The notes: generated by a model from the letters alone, not told the origin. A stretch of 64,000 nt of DNA from Elusimicrobium minutum Pei191 (GCF_000020145.1 NC_010644.1:1054001-1118000), one strand, 5' to 3'; positions 1-8,320 are shown, numbered from the stretch's first letter. Program-made: numbers and translations.

Positions 1-178
1 AGGTCGCCATAGCGTCTAAAATGGTAAACATTGCTGTAGCGGAACCGCCAAAGCAATTGACATACATTTTAATAGGCTGATTTGCTCCTATACCCTCAGA
101 CATCGCTTTAATCTGAGCCACAATATCAGTTGCGGTTTCTTTGCTTATATCCGCTGTTATATAAATCTCTCTATACAT
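1..178 (-). CDS. ClpP-like prohead (head maturation) protease, 3' part missing
   Basis: Only the first 59 codons lie in the window; the rest runs off the left edge. The protein starts MYREIYITADIS and reaches MYVNCFGGSATAMFTILDAM, which matches the ClpP/S14 segment with the GGS turn and the following helix. In ClpP-type phage proteases this turn forms the oxyanion region, and the catalytic Ser and His come later, outside the window. The position right after the portal gene is the usual place for a capsid maturation protease. The start overlaps the end of the preceding small gene by 8 bases, which suggests coupled translation. Confidence 0.75.
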   Translation of the reverse strand, partial: MYREIYITADISKETATDIVAQIKAMSEGIGANQPIKMYVNCFGGSATAMFTILDAMAT

Positions 179-341
179 TTCTTATCTCCTCTATGCTTAT
201 TTCTTTACCCTCTTTATAGGCTTTTATGTCAGAACAAAGAGGACTGGTTAAAGCAAAATCAAGATGTGTCTTGCATTTCCTTTTGCAAGGAAAGTTCTCT
301 GTAATTCTAAGGCCATTTTTTGTGTATGTTAAGCTATACAT
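171..341 (-). CDS. Small phage protein of unknown function (56 aa)
   Basis: A 56-residue open frame begins MYSLTYTKNGLRITENFP and has a good ribosome site, AGGAG, seven bases before its ATG. It lies between the portal and protease genes and overlaps the protease start by 8 bases, as expected for a coupled pair. It has three Cys (residues 19, 23 and 36) and a charged C-terminus, but I recognise no family. Its place in the packaging block suggests a head-assembly accessory role, which is inference only. Confidence 0.6.
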   Translation of the reverse strand: MYSLTYTKNGLRITENFPCKRKCKTHLDFALTSPLCSDIKAYKEGKEISIEEIRNV

Positions 342-348
342 AAATCTC

Positions 349-2532
349 CTAAAATTGCTGAAAGTTTAAATCCACGCCAGATAAATTATCAATATCATCA
401 GGCATTACTATGCCCGGATACCAGAACACAGGAACCAAGTGGGCGGTGCATCCAAAGTGCTTAGGCGGAAATATCATTCCATACTCAGTACCAAAAGGAG
501 TAAATGCCCTGCCGTCCAATGTTAAACAATAATCGGTATGCTCATGTGCGTTGCCTAAGACGTAGACAAAATAAGCGATATCTCCGTCATTAAGAGAGTC
601 TTTGTAATAGGCGCTTTCAGAGGTATTGACAGCTTGAACAACCGTCATATCGGCATCAAGTTCTATCGCATTTCCTTCTGTATAATCGTCAAGGGCCAGT
701 CCTACTTTGGCTATGATGTTATCAATAGAGAGTCCGCTGTTAGCGTTATTAGTTACTGCATACACAACAGAAGATTTAAGTTTTTTATATTGGTTTTCTG
801 ATAGCACATTAGCGGTATTAGAAACAAAGGCTCTGAGAGGTATAGGTATATCCTTCCATTCCTCTTCCGGTATGCCTTTATCTTTGCTGTATTGCTTATG
901 CTTGGACTGCACACCGTTAGCTTTGGTATATTCTTCTGCCCAGAACCAACCCTGACTGCAGAGCCAGCCTATTTTGCGTTTAAGGAGAGATTGATACTCG
1001 GCATAGCTGATGTTATCCAGCATATCTGCAATACCATTAGCCCCTTTTGTCTCAAGATGGCGGCGTGTTTTATAAACTATTTTCTCACTTAAAACTAAAA
1101 GCTGTCCTCTCATAAAGCGTGTGAGGTCATTGACATACATATTAACGCCTTCAACCCATTCATCAGTCTTAGCGTTCTTTAAATTCTTTACAGCCGGGGG
1201 AAATTCCCTTTCTTCATCATCTTCCAGCTCAGGCTCTGCAGGCGGTTCGGATGGAGGCACAGGAGGAGTAGGCGGAGGATTTTTTTTCTGCTTCTCAATA
1301 TTCTCGTTCATTTCTTCATCGGTAAGTTCTCTCATGCCCAGCTTATAGCGGATATCTTGCTCGTCCTGAGGGGTCGTGCTGATGGTTCCGTTAACGATAA
1401 ACTGGTTAATCTTATCAAGGTTAGCCAAAATCTCATCTCTGTTAAAGTTATTACAGATGAGTTCCGGATAATAATCCATAGGCCCCCAGTTAACAAGGCA
1501 GATAGCCTTTAAAATCTCTTTATTAAAGACCTCTTCTATGTAGTTAACCACGGCCTGCTCGGAACGCATGAACATTTTATACTGTGTTTCGCCTACAGAA
1601 TAAGAGCCTGTTCCAGTAGAGCCTAAAGAGAGAAAATTGGCAAGTACGCTATCACGCATTTGTGCGTCCATAGAGAAAACAGTCTCTTTATAAAAAGCGA
1701 CATTTGCCTGAGGATAGATGACATTGAGGTCTACTTTGTTTGAGGTTATCATTCCTACTGATTTATCTTCTGCGACAGCTACTGATATAGCTTCTAAATT
1801 CTTATAATCTTGGCTTTTAGGATCAGCGCTCTTTTCATCAACTTTAAAATGGAAAATACCAGTATTGGCTTTGTTTCCGGCACTATCCCAATTCCTGAGC
1901 TGATTTCTTTTAATCTTATGGACTTCATAGCTGGGTCTGAGCAGGCTGTTGCCCCAGTAATCTTCGCCTTCCTGGTCAAACACAAAGAAAATTAAATCTT
2001 CAAAGGGAATAAAGTATTCTTTACCCTTTACAGATTGTTTGATTTGTCTTTTTTCAAGGTCAATATCAGCGATGGTTACTTGTGGTCTGAACTGCAGGTC
2101 TATAACCTGAATTTGCTGTCCGTCAATCTCTACCATCTTCCATACCTTCTCAAACACAGCAAAGCCAAAAGGAAGCATAGTTAAGAAAGTAGAAAGTAAT
2201 TTATAAAAAGTGGTATCCGCCTCTTCCCAGAAGTATTTATACATTAAGGCTGCACGGTCCATATCAACCCTTTCTTCTGACTGGCTTCTTATATTCCAAG
2301 TAGCACCCTGAATAGGGCTGGAGATGCAGGATAGGATGCTTTTAATAGTGGTGTCGCCCTTTCTCATTCTTTCATAAACATTAACGCCAGCAGAACCTCT
2401 GAGAATTGTCAAAGGTTCATTAGAGTTGCCATACTTAGGGCTGTCTGTACCGGAAGCAGTAGAATGAGATGTAATGATAGCCTCATTCTTATTGCCCTTT
2501 TTAAAATTTATTTCAAATGGTCCTATTTTCAT
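349..2532 (-). CDS. Fused phage portal (DUF935/Mu gp29-like) and minor head morphogenesis protein
   Basis: 727 residues. Residues about 35-410 resemble the DUF935 portal family: the dodecameric ring at the capsid vertex through which DNA enters. A proline-rich linker (KKNPPPTPPVPPSEPP, about residues 418-435, then an acidic run) separates it from a C-terminal part of about 280 residues. That part ends in the SPP1-gp7/Mu-gp30-type signature: HEHTDYCLTLDGRAF, then PPKHFGCTAHLVPV, with conserved Cys and His. In most phages the two parts are adjacent separate genes. The terminase stop codon directly abuts this ATG (TAA then ATG), so translation is probably coupled. The portal assignment is firm; the fusion is read directly because the frame is continuous. 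Confidence 0.85.
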   Translation of the reverse strand: MKIGPFEINFKKGNKNEAIITSHSTASGTDSPKYGNSNEPLTILRGSAGVNVYERMRKGDTTIKSILSCISSPIQGATWNIRSQSEERVDMDRAALMYKYFWEEADTTFYKLLSTFLTMLPFGFAVFEKVWKMVEIDGQQIQVIDLQFRPQVTIADIDLEKRQIKQSVKGKEYFIPFEDLIFFVFDQEGEDYWGNSLLRPSYEVHKIKRNQLRNWDSAGNKANTGIFHFKVDEKSADPKSQDYKNLEAISVAVAEDKSVGMITSNKVDLNVIYPQANVAFYKETVFSMDAQMRDSVLANFLSLGSTGTGSYSVGETQYKMFMRSEQAVVNYIEEVFNKEILKAICLVNWGPMDYYPELICNNFNRDEILANLDKINQFIVNGTISTTPQDEQDIRYKLGMRELTDEEMNENIEKQKKNPPPTPPVPPSEPPAEPELEDDEEREFPPAVKNLKNAKTDEWVEGVNMYVNDLTRFMRGQLLVLSEKIVYKTRRHLETKGANGIADMLDNISYAEYQSLLKRKIGWLCSQGWFWAEEYTKANGVQSKHKQYSKDKGIPEEEWKDIPIPLRAFVSNTANVLSENQYKKLKSSVVYAVTNNANSGLSIDNIIAKVGLALDDYTEGNAIELDADMTVVQAVNTSESAYYKDSLNDGDIAYFVYVLGNAHEHTDYCLTLDGRAFTPFGTEYGMIFPPKHFGCTAHLVPVFWYPGIVMPDDIDNLSGVDLNFQQF

Positions 2533-3942
2533 TTATTCTTCCCTATTCCTTCTAATTGGTATGGCTGTTGCAACTGCACGACCGCTAGAAGAACTAACTA
2601 AAATTTTTATTGCGTCTATAAGCGTATCCACAAAGTCATCATGGTCTCCGTTTGGAAAAGATAAAGCCTCAATTAAAATCTCGTCCTTACAATGTATTCT
2701 TGAGTATATCTTGACCTTTCTATTTGATAGGGAGGCGGTTGCATTATTTGCCCTTTCCACCTTATCTACGCTTCTGTCTTTAAAGAACTCTTTTAATTCA
2801 GCTTCGTCCGGCATCATTAATTCTTTGTCATCGCTGAAGGTCTGGTTTAAAAATATGCCATGCCCTTTAGGTTCAATCCAAGCCTTCCTATATCCCCAGA
2901 CAGAGTGCTGTTTAATAATCGGCCTTAATCTGCCGTCTGCCTCTTTAGCTTCTATACGCTCACGGAATATGCTGGTTAAATATAAGTCATCCTTATACAC
3001 GCCCCAGTTAGCACAAACCGTATAATCGTTCTCCTGCCCCTTTTTATAAGAGGTGTCCGATGTGGAGAATGTATAGTCAAAGGTTTCCGGCAACTCATCA
3101 ACAAACTCAAACATTTCAGCCTTAAACTTATTACCGCCCTCAACAATAGGACTTTGCTGGTAAAGGGAAGCGAACTCCCCCGGTGTTAATATGCCCCTTT
3201 GCTTATTTAAGAAAGCAAGGCTCCTTAATTCAGGGAATAGGGCCTCTCCGTTTGGCATAATTGCCGGATAAGAAAATGAAATAAGCTCATCTTTGCTTAT
3301 GTTCTTTGTTATCCAGCCTATAAGGTCGCTCTCATGCCATCGGCTGTGCAATACCACTACCATTGAGCGTTCCTGCCTTCTGGTAATAATATCTGCCCTG
3401 AACCTGCTGGCAATCTTGTCTCTCATGGTCTTAGAAAGTGCGTCCTCTTTATTTCTGTAAGGATCGTCAATAAGAGAGATATGCGAAGGGTGGCCTATAT
3501 TGCCTGCCCCCATAAGTCTAAAATTGACCTTGCCGTTTGGCCCTTCCGGGTTGTATATCTGAAATGTTTCAGATGTATCTTTCAAAGTGCTGGACTTTCT
3601 CTGTCCAAATATCGCCATGTATTCTGGCGACTCCAAAATAATATCGACATCAATCTTTGTCTCATCCCTTAAATCTTCTGCTGCGGTGTAGAAGTTAAAT
3701 CTCAGCTCAGGATGTAACCCTATCAACCAACAAAGAAAATGCCTTAAAACCCTGCTCTTGCCATGCTGTACTGGTGCTTCTATGGTTGAAATCGGCAACT
3801 CTTTTTTTAAAAATCTGAAATAGACTTCATACTGCAAAAAATCGCACAACTCTCTAAGCCACCATCCGGTATGCCCTTTAGCTACATACCGATAGAATGT
3901 ATAGAAATCACTTTGCACTTCCTTTTGCAGATTTTTTTTCAT
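2533..3942 (-). CDS. terL: Terminase large subunit
   Basis: 469 residues, the normal length for a TerL. The N-terminal ATPase has the Walker A-like APVQHGKSR (about residues 57-65) and Walker B ISLIDDPY (about 155-162), followed by a coupling motif near VVVLHSRWHESD. The C-terminal RNase H-like nuclease is marked by TSDTSYKKGQENDYT, IEPKGHG and GDHDDFVDTLIDAI, which supply the acidic metal-binding residues. It packages and cuts concatemeric DNA at the portal. Its start overlaps the preceding small-subunit-like gene by 35 bases, and its stop abuts the portal start. Confidence 0.93.
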   Translation of the reverse strand: MKKNLQKEVQSDFYTFYRYVAKGHTGWWLRELCDFLQYEVYFRFLKKELPISTIEAPVQHGKSRVLRHFLCWLIGLHPELRFNFYTAAEDLRDETKIDVDIILESPEYMAIFGQRKSSTLKDTSETFQIYNPEGPNGKVNFRLMGAGNIGHPSHISLIDDPYRNKEDALSKTMRDKIASRFRADIITRRQERSMVVVLHSRWHESDLIGWITKNISKDELISFSYPAIMPNGEALFPELRSLAFLNKQRGILTPGEFASLYQQSPIVEGGNKFKAEMFEFVDELPETFDYTFSTSDTSYKKGQENDYTVCANWGVYKDDLYLTSIFRERIEAKEADGRLRPIIKQHSVWGYRKAWIEPKGHGIFLNQTFSDDKELMMPDEAELKEFFKDRSVDKVERANNATASLSNRKVKIYSRIHCKDEILIEALSFPNGDHDDFVDTLIDAIKILVSSSSGRAVATAIPIRRNREE

Positions 3943-4363
3943 TTTTCATCTTTGCTTTCTTCTCAGCCATAATTTTAAGTATCGTCTCTTCATCAAGAAC
4001 ATTCTTACTTTCAACAGTTGCATCAACAGTCAATGACTGCCTATTCCCAAATTCATCTGCTGCCTTTTTCTCTAAATACCACCGGGCAGTCTGTGGGTTT
4101 CCCAAATCATTAAATACCGTTTGCTTTGCTTTTAAGACGGGATTTTGCTTCAATTTGTCAATTCTGTCCGAGAACTCCCTGTCTTTTTTAAGAGCCAAAT
4201 AAAAAGAGTCTCTTGAAACTTTGGCGAAAACACATGCCTGAACTGCATTGCAACCTATAGAAAATGCGTACTCCAATTGTCGGACAGAGGCTTCATCATC
4301 AAGCAAACTGGGGCGACCTACCCTTCTAGTTCCCTTTTTTGCTGTCTTTTTTTTCTTCTTCAT
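3908..4363 (-). CDS. Terminase small subunit-like DNA-binding protein
   Basis: 151 residues. A lysine-rich start (KKKKKTAKKGTRRVGRPS) is followed by a helix-turn-helix-like stretch (about residues 28-60: QLEYAFSIGCNAVQACVFAK, then VSRDSFYLALKKD). After it comes NPVLKAKQTVFNDLGNPQ and ARWYLEKKAADEFG, a pattern seen in phage TerS-like proteins that recognise packaging sites. It sits immediately upstream of terL and overlaps it by 35 bases. Family assignment rests on position and HTH character rather than on a diagnostic catalytic motif. Confidence 0.7.
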   Translation of the reverse strand: MKKKKKTAKKGTRRVGRPSLLDDEASVRQLEYAFSIGCNAVQACVFAKVSRDSFYLALKKDREFSDRIDKLKQNPVLKAKQTVFNDLGNPQTARWYLEKKAADEFGNRQSLTVDATVESKNVLDEETILKIMAEKKAKMKNEKKSAKGSAK

Positions 4364-5516
4364 AAGTCTTTCCTGTGTTCTTCAGTACGGCCTTTTCTCC
4401 GGTATAGTTCTGCCAGCGTTCAATAATCAGGTCGCAATATTTAGGATCAATCTCTATGCCCAGGCAAACCTTCTTCATCTTCTCACAAGCTATTAAGGTA
4501 CTGCCACTACCCATAAAAGCGTCAAAGACAACTTCAAAGGGTTCTAGTTCTTTAAAGATATCTATGCATACGCCGACAGGCTTTTGTGTTGGGTGGATGC
4601 GTGTCTTTAATTCTTCTTTATGGCTGCCTTCTCTTGTATAACCACTCCACACATGGCTGAATATACGCAGGTTGCCATCACTTCGTACCCAAGCTATCTC
4701 TCCATCAGCAAAGTTGTTAGAATCCATTTCGCCCCTTTTATTCCATACAAGCCATCTTCTGCTTACTGGGAGAAAGTCTGCAAAATAGTTTGCACCCCAA
4801 ATCAACATATCTTTGAGGTTTAGTTCTTTTGCCAACTCATAAAATGCTCTTGCTGTGGCGGTGTCATTATCTCCGATTATCGGCTTATACTTTTTACCGC
4901 TACTCCCTATTGCGCCACTCTTGGCTATATCTATCCCATAAGGAGGGTCTGTAAATATAAAATCAGCTTCTTTGGCGGAGATTGCGTCAAAACTTTCTTT
5001 TTTTGTGCTGTCACCACATAATAATCTGTGCTTACCCAAAAGCCAAACATTCCCGGTCTTAGTGACAGCAGGAGCATTGTCTATGCTGGGTAAATCATCT
5101 ATGTTTTCTTCTAATACGATTGTTTCCGGCATCTGAACTTCATCAATATCGGTAAAGCCTAGAATGTCCAGTTTGCCGCCAAGTTCAATAATGGCTGCTG
5201 TTTCTAGTTTTAACTTCTCAATATCAAACCCGGTATTTAAAGCAATTTTATTATGCGCCAAAATATATTGTTTCTTTTGAACTTTTGAAAGGTGGGAGAG
5301 TTGGATAACTTCAACTTCTTTATGACCAAGTTGTTTTAATGCCTCATATCTGCCGTGGCCTTCAATGATTACAAAGTTCTCGTCAATGGCAATAGGATCA
5401 TTGAAGCCAAACTCCAGAATACTTGCTTTTATCTGGTCTATTTGGCTCTGAGGATGCTCCTTAGCATTATTGATGTAGGGAGTAATCTTATTAAGCGATA
5501 TTTTTAATATCTGCAT
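4326..5516 (-). CDS. ParB-like nuclease domain fused to a DNA adenine/cytosine-N4 methyltransferase
   Basis: 396 residues from the ATG at 5516, chosen over an upstream alternative start because AAAAGGAGTAAAC precedes it. Residues about 1-130 form a ParB/Srx-type domain (FVIIEGHGRYEALKQLG carries the ExHxR-type motif). The rest is a beta-class amino-methyltransferase: FIFTDPPYGIDI (DPPY, motif IV) comes before HPTQKPVGV, and DAFMGSGSTLIACE supplies the SAM-binding motif. Such proteins are common next to phage terminases and probably methylate phage DNA against host restriction. It overlaps the TerS-like gene by 38 bases. Confidence 0.88.
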   Translation of the reverse strand: MQILKISLNKITPYINNAKEHPQSQIDQIKASILEFGFNDPIAIDENFVIIEGHGRYEALKQLGHKEVEVIQLSHLSKVQKKQYILAHNKIALNTGFDIEKLKLETAAIIELGGKLDILGFTDIDEVQMPETIVLEENIDDLPSIDNAPAVTKTGNVWLLGKHRLLCGDSTKKESFDAISAKEADFIFTDPPYGIDIAKSGAIGSSGKKYKPIIGDNDTATARAFYELAKELNLKDMLIWGANYFADFLPVSRRWLVWNKRGEMDSNNFADGEIAWVRSDGNLRIFSHVWSGYTREGSHKEELKTRIHPTQKPVGVCIDIFKELEPFEVVFDAFMGSGSTLIACEKMKKVCLGIEIDPKYCDLIIERWQNYTGEKAVLKNTGKTYEEEKKDSKKGN

Positions 5517-5802
5517 GTTTACTCCTTTTCTTTTCCATCCTGTAAGCAAAAACACAACGGACTATAAACCAAAACATCCACCAAAAGAGTGGATATAAAA
5601 AAGCGTTCCCAAAACTAACCTTGATAAGGGTTAAAGTTTTGAAGAACAATAAAAAGAAAACCGTGCTGAAGAAACTGATTATTGATTTTTGTGCCGCTGT
5701 GTAGATGGCGTGGCGGAAGTTGGCGATAAAGGCATGACGCTTGCGATTTTGAATCGCTTTAGTGGACATGTCCATATTATTTAAGTCTGCATTTTTAGAC
5801 AT
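5491..5802 (-). CDS. Small membrane protein, possibly holin-like
   Basis: 103 residues with a charged N-terminus and one or two hydrophobic stretches (SIISFFSTVFFLLFF, about 40-54, and NAFLYPLFWWMFWFIVRCVF, about 66-85), then a basic tail. It overlaps the methyltransferase start by 26 bases. I recognise no family. Size and topology would fit a holin, but the location before the packaging genes is not decisive. Its ribosome site (GGGGG) lies inside the 3' arm of the hairpin at 5807-5845. Confidence 0.5.
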   Translation of the reverse strand: MSKNADLNNMDMSTKAIQNRKRHAFIANFRHAIYTAAQKSIISFFSTVFFLLFFKTLTLIKVSFGNAFLYPLFWWMFWFIVRCVFAYRMEKKRSKHADIKNIA

Positions 5803-5845
5803 AAAAAGCCCCCGACCAACCTATGCTCAAGGTCGACCGGGGGCT
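5803..5845 (-). terminator. GC hairpin with T-run overlapping the start of the next gene
   Basis: AGCCCCCG (5807-5814) pairs with CGGGGGCT (5838-5845). Read leftward, the stem is followed by five T residues and then directly by the ATG of the membrane-protein gene at 5802. It resembles an intrinsic terminator after the upstream small gene, and it would also bury that gene's GGGGG ribosome site. Confidence 0.6.
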
Positions 5846-5981
5846 AATATGTAAGAGGTGTTAAATAAAAAAATACGACAAAACCTCAAGGCATTTCTGC
5901 CTAAGTCTCATCGCATATAAATATTAAAGCATATTGTCCCCAAAAAGTCAAGTCTTTTTTATAAACGCTGTTTTGGGGCTG

Positions 5982-6116
5982 TTAGCAGCGGCCAAAATTT
6001 GACGCTTTTTTTATCTTCTCAACAATCTCTTCAAGAGTTAGGGTTTTAGGAAAGTTTATTATTTTCCCACTATTACTAATTTTTAAAAACGGCACATATT
6101 TTTTATTTTCCGACAT
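5982..6116 (-). CDS. Small phage protein (44 aa)
   Basis: A 44-residue frame starting MSENKKYVPFLKISNSGK and ending in KKASNFGRC. Its ATG overlaps the stop of the Lar-like gene by one base (TAATG), the standard coupled arrangement in this operon. No family is recognised. Support comes from the coupling and from the otherwise empty gap. Confidence 0.5.
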   Translation of the reverse strand: MSENKKYVPFLKISNSGKIINFPKTLTLEEIVEKIKKASNFGRC

Positions 6117-6493
6117 TATTTTGCCCTCCTGTTCCAGGCTTTTATGGCCTCTTGTTTGGTGTATTTGTATTTATCATCTGCATTAAAAATAATGCAGTTC
6201 ATGTTGCCGCAAACAACGCTATAACCGTCAATCCTTTGCCCCTCAAATTCACCGCGCCGGGGGTATCTATCTGTCCTTTTTATAACAGCCCTTTCGCCGC
6301 AAAATGGGCAAGGCTTTAGGTTTTTATCTTTAAGGCGGCAGTTGCACTGGGGCCTTATACACATACCCGTACAAACATTTTCGTCATGGCATATTTTCTC
6401 TTTCATACCGCCTCCTCTGCTTCCTGTTTGGGCGGCGTTTGCTGCTTCTTTGGCAGCCTTTAACTCTGCTTGTTCCTCTTTACTCATAGCCAT
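6116..6493 (-). CDS. Lar family restriction-alleviation-like zinc protein
   Basis: 125 residues. The C-terminal part has the Lar pattern: KPCPFCGERAVI, then YSVVCGNMNC, then KQEAIKAWNRRAK. Lar proteins of lambdoid phages reduce type I restriction by modifying the behaviour of the host methylase. An extra Cys-rich segment (CHDENVCTGMCIRPQCNC) precedes it. The start is uncertain: the ATG at residue 30 (MKEKICHDEN) has a much better ribosome site (GAGGAGGCGGT) than the first ATG, so the true protein may have 96 residues. Confidence 0.75.
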   Translation of the reverse strand: MAMSKEEQAELKAAKEAANAAQTGSRGGGMKEKICHDENVCTGMCIRPQCNCRLKDKNLKPCPFCGERAVIKRTDRYPRRGEFEGQRIDGYSVVCGNMNCIIFNADDKYKYTKQEAIKAWNRRAK

Positions 6494-6536
6494 AGTTAGA
6501 AGCCCCCTACAAAGTCAATTACCGCACAATTTGCAG

Positions 6537-7244
6537 TCATTTAATTCTTCGCATAAAGCTTTCTTTAAACTTTATTTTGGGGTTATCTTTTAGGCGGTTG
6601 TAAATATATGACAGCCGCTTATATAAAAGCCACGTTAGGCGCTGTTCCGGCTCGTTTTTATAGTCAAGCTTAAAGCCATTTAAACACCCTACCCAAATAT
6701 CGCCTGTACAAAAAGGCTCTACAGCTTTGACAATCAAGCCCGGCTCGGTTAAAAACGGTTCTATGCTTACGGATGTTTTAAAGCCACATCTATGCAAATG
6801 TTCCAAGGCTCTTAAACGGCTTTCATAGCTTGGCGCGTTCGGCTCAAAATGTGCGCTTGTCGCTTCCACCTGTGAAGTTATAGTTATTCTTACTTCTATA
6901 AGTTCATCAGATTTTATATGCCTTGTAAATTCCCGTGCCACTCTTAATGACATCTTGCTAACCACTAAAACCCTGTTGCCCCTGTCTAAAAGGTCTTGTA
7001 TTATCTTAAAACAATGGCGGTAATTTTTTTCGTGTATATCGTGCGTTGTTGGGTACATAATAACGCCCTTGTACCTACAGATTTTAGGTTCCTTGGTGTA
7101 TTCTTCGGTATACTTCCCCGTAGGGTGTAGTTTAAAGCGCTTAGCTATGCGCGTCGCATAGCAATATATGCACCCGTGTATACAGCCTATTTGGCTATTT
7201 ACAGAGTGGCTGCTCCATTCTTTAGTGCCTGTTTTCTTTTTCAT
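6537..7244 (-). CDS. Radical SAM protein (spore photoproduct lyase/SplB-like)
   Basis: 235 residues from the ATG at 7244, preceded by GAGGTTAAAA; a longer frame upstream lacks such a site. The Fe-S cluster motif CIHGCIYC (CX3CX2C) is near residue 21, followed by ATRIAKRF and GVIMYPTTHDI. Later segments such as RVLVVSKMS and VRITITSQ fit the SPL-like radical SAM barrel. These enzymes cleave SAM to a 5'-deoxyadenosyl radical; the substrate here is unknown. Within a phage methyltransferase and anti-restriction block it could act on DNA or a nucleotide, but that is speculation. Confidence 0.8.
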   Translation of the reverse strand: MKKKTGTKEWSSHSVNSQIGCIHGCIYCYATRIAKRFKLHPTGKYTEEYTKEPKICRYKGVIMYPTTHDIHEKNYRHCFKIIQDLLDRGNRVLVVSKMSLRVAREFTRHIKSDELIEVRITITSQVEATSAHFEPNAPSYESRLRALEHLHRCGFKTSVSIEPFLTEPGLIVKAVEPFCTGDIWVGCLNGFKLDYKNEPEQRLTWLLYKRLSYIYNRLKDNPKIKFKESFMRRIK

Positions 7245-7455
7245 TTTTAACCTCAATATTTTGTAAAATTTCCGTCTTAAGTTTCTCTGACGGTTCGTTT
7301 CCGGTAGAGTGGTCCTTAAAAGAGTAATGTCCATCGGCAAATTTAAGTACCGTTATGCGATCATCCACAACCCATGCTGCACATAAATCTTTCATAAGAC
7401 ATACGCCTAACAAGCCAAAGCTATTTTGCAATAAACTTCTACGTTCTATTTTCAT
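7222..7455 (-). CDS. Hypothetical phage protein (77 aa)
   Basis: 77 residues, MKIERRSLLQNSFGLLGV onward, ending in a charged tail. A strong ribosome site (GGGAGGTGGGTAG) precedes the ATG. It overlaps the radical SAM start by 23 bases and the upstream zinc protein by an ATGA overlap. No family is recognised. Confidence 0.6.
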   Translation of the reverse strand: MKIERRSLLQNSFGLLGVCLMKDLCAAWVVDDRITVLKFADGHYSFKDHSTGNEPSEKLKTEILQNIEVKNEKENRH

Positions 7456-7628
7456 CTACCCACCTCCCGCAATGGACAATCTTTTGGTGTATTTCTGTAC
7501 ATTCTGTGTGTATTTTTATCTGTTCCCAAACACTTATGCGAACGAGTTTTCCTTATCGGGTTTGGCGTTGGTACCTCATTTATACAATGAGGGCAAAGCC
7601 TGTTGCCTTTAATTATTACCGATAACAT
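7452..7628 (-). CDS. Small Cys-containing phage protein (58 aa)
   Basis: 58 residues with one clear CPHC knuckle (LCPHCINEVP) and two more Cys (SHKCLG and KDCPLR), consistent with a small zinc-binding protein. Its stop overlaps the next ATG as ATGA, and its start lies inside the end of the preceding small gene. Function unknown. Confidence 0.6.
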   Translation of the reverse strand: MLSVIIKGNRLCPHCINEVPTPNPIRKTRSHKCLGTDKNTHRMYRNTPKDCPLREVGR

Positions 7629-7755
7629 TTTTAGGCTCCCATTTTTTAAAATTTATGCAACCTTTATAGCCGCCGCTGCATTGGCCTTTATTGCGCCAGT
7701 ATAGGGCGCATTCCCAGCACCGCTTTTCGCGTTTGCCGTGAGGTAATTTTTTCAT
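7609..7755 (-). CDS. Small Cys-rich phage protein (48 aa)
   Basis: 48 residues, MKKLPHGKREKRCWECALYW, with four Cys (CWEC, QCSGG and GCINF) that could bind one zinc. Its ATG overlaps the previous stop codon as ATGA. No named family is recognised. Confidence 0.6.
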   Translation of the reverse strand: MKKLPHGKREKRCWECALYWRNKGQCSGGYKGCINFKKWEPKNVIGNN

Positions 7756-7940
7756 AAATCTACCTCTTGTTCTTTTGCCAACTTTTCCATATCGGCGCGA
7801 TTATTAAGGACCCACTTGTTGATGATGGAAATAGTTGCGCCCTCTTCGTTAAGGTCTTGCCTTGTGAGCTCGGCTATTTTTTTCAAAGCCGCGCCGATAA
7901 TTTGAAATTGCAAATAAAGCTCTTTTATTTTTCTTTGCAT
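7752..7940 (-). CDS. Small helical phage protein (62 aa)
   Basis: 62 residues, rich in Lys, Glu and Leu with heptad-like spacing (KIKELYLQFQIIGAALKKIA), so probably a short coiled coil. It is coupled by TAATG to the upstream gene and by ATGA to the downstream one. Function unknown. Confidence 0.6.
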   Translation of the reverse strand: MQRKIKELYLQFQIIGAALKKIAELTRQDLNEEGATISIINKWVLNNRADMEKLAKEQEVDL

Positions 7941-8320
7941 TATTCCTCCAAAAGTTCTTTAATCCATATCTTAAACGCCTCTATAAAAGGCTCCGTAGTG
8001 GTTGTGCAAGCCCAACCACAAAACCCGATAAAACCGTCGCTATTAAAAGATATGGCCTCTCTTCCTGTAAAATAATCAGCCCGACAGTAGATATATGCTT
8101 CCCGCATGCCCCCCCTGTAATCTTTTTTAAATACTGGGGCATATTTTTTGGGTTTCATTGTTACGCATAGGTCATTAATTCCTGAAGTGTTTTTTCTTAA
8201 AGTTTCGTCAAGGATTTTAACGAGCCTTAAAAACATTGCTTCGCTAATATCAGAATACTTTAAACCTGATTTTTCCCATTCTTTACGCGCCATATCATTC
8301 ATAGATTCTTTTTTGCTCAT
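7940..8320 (-). CDS. Hypothetical phage protein (126 aa)
   Basis: 126 residues from the ATG at 8320, which follows GGAGGCAAAATAGT; the longer frame has no comparable site. It looks like a compact globular protein: charged helical N-terminus, then KKYAPVFKKDYRGGMREAYI, YCRADYFTGREAISFNSDGF and a Trp/Cys-containing core. I do not recognise the family. It overlaps the methyltransferase gene end. Confidence 0.6.
   Translation of the reverse strand: MSKKESMNDMARKEWEKSGLKYSDISEAMFLRLVKILDETLRKNTSGINDLCVTMKPKKYAPVFKKDYRGGMREAYIYCRADYFTGREAISFNSDGFIGFCGWACTTTTEPFIEAFKIWIKELLEE

Noticed and set aside
707-1348. Open frames on the plus strand opposite the portal gene
   Set aside because: They lie antisense within a well-supported gene, have no ribosome sites and show low-complexity translations such as long Ser or Gly runs from the Pro-rich linker.
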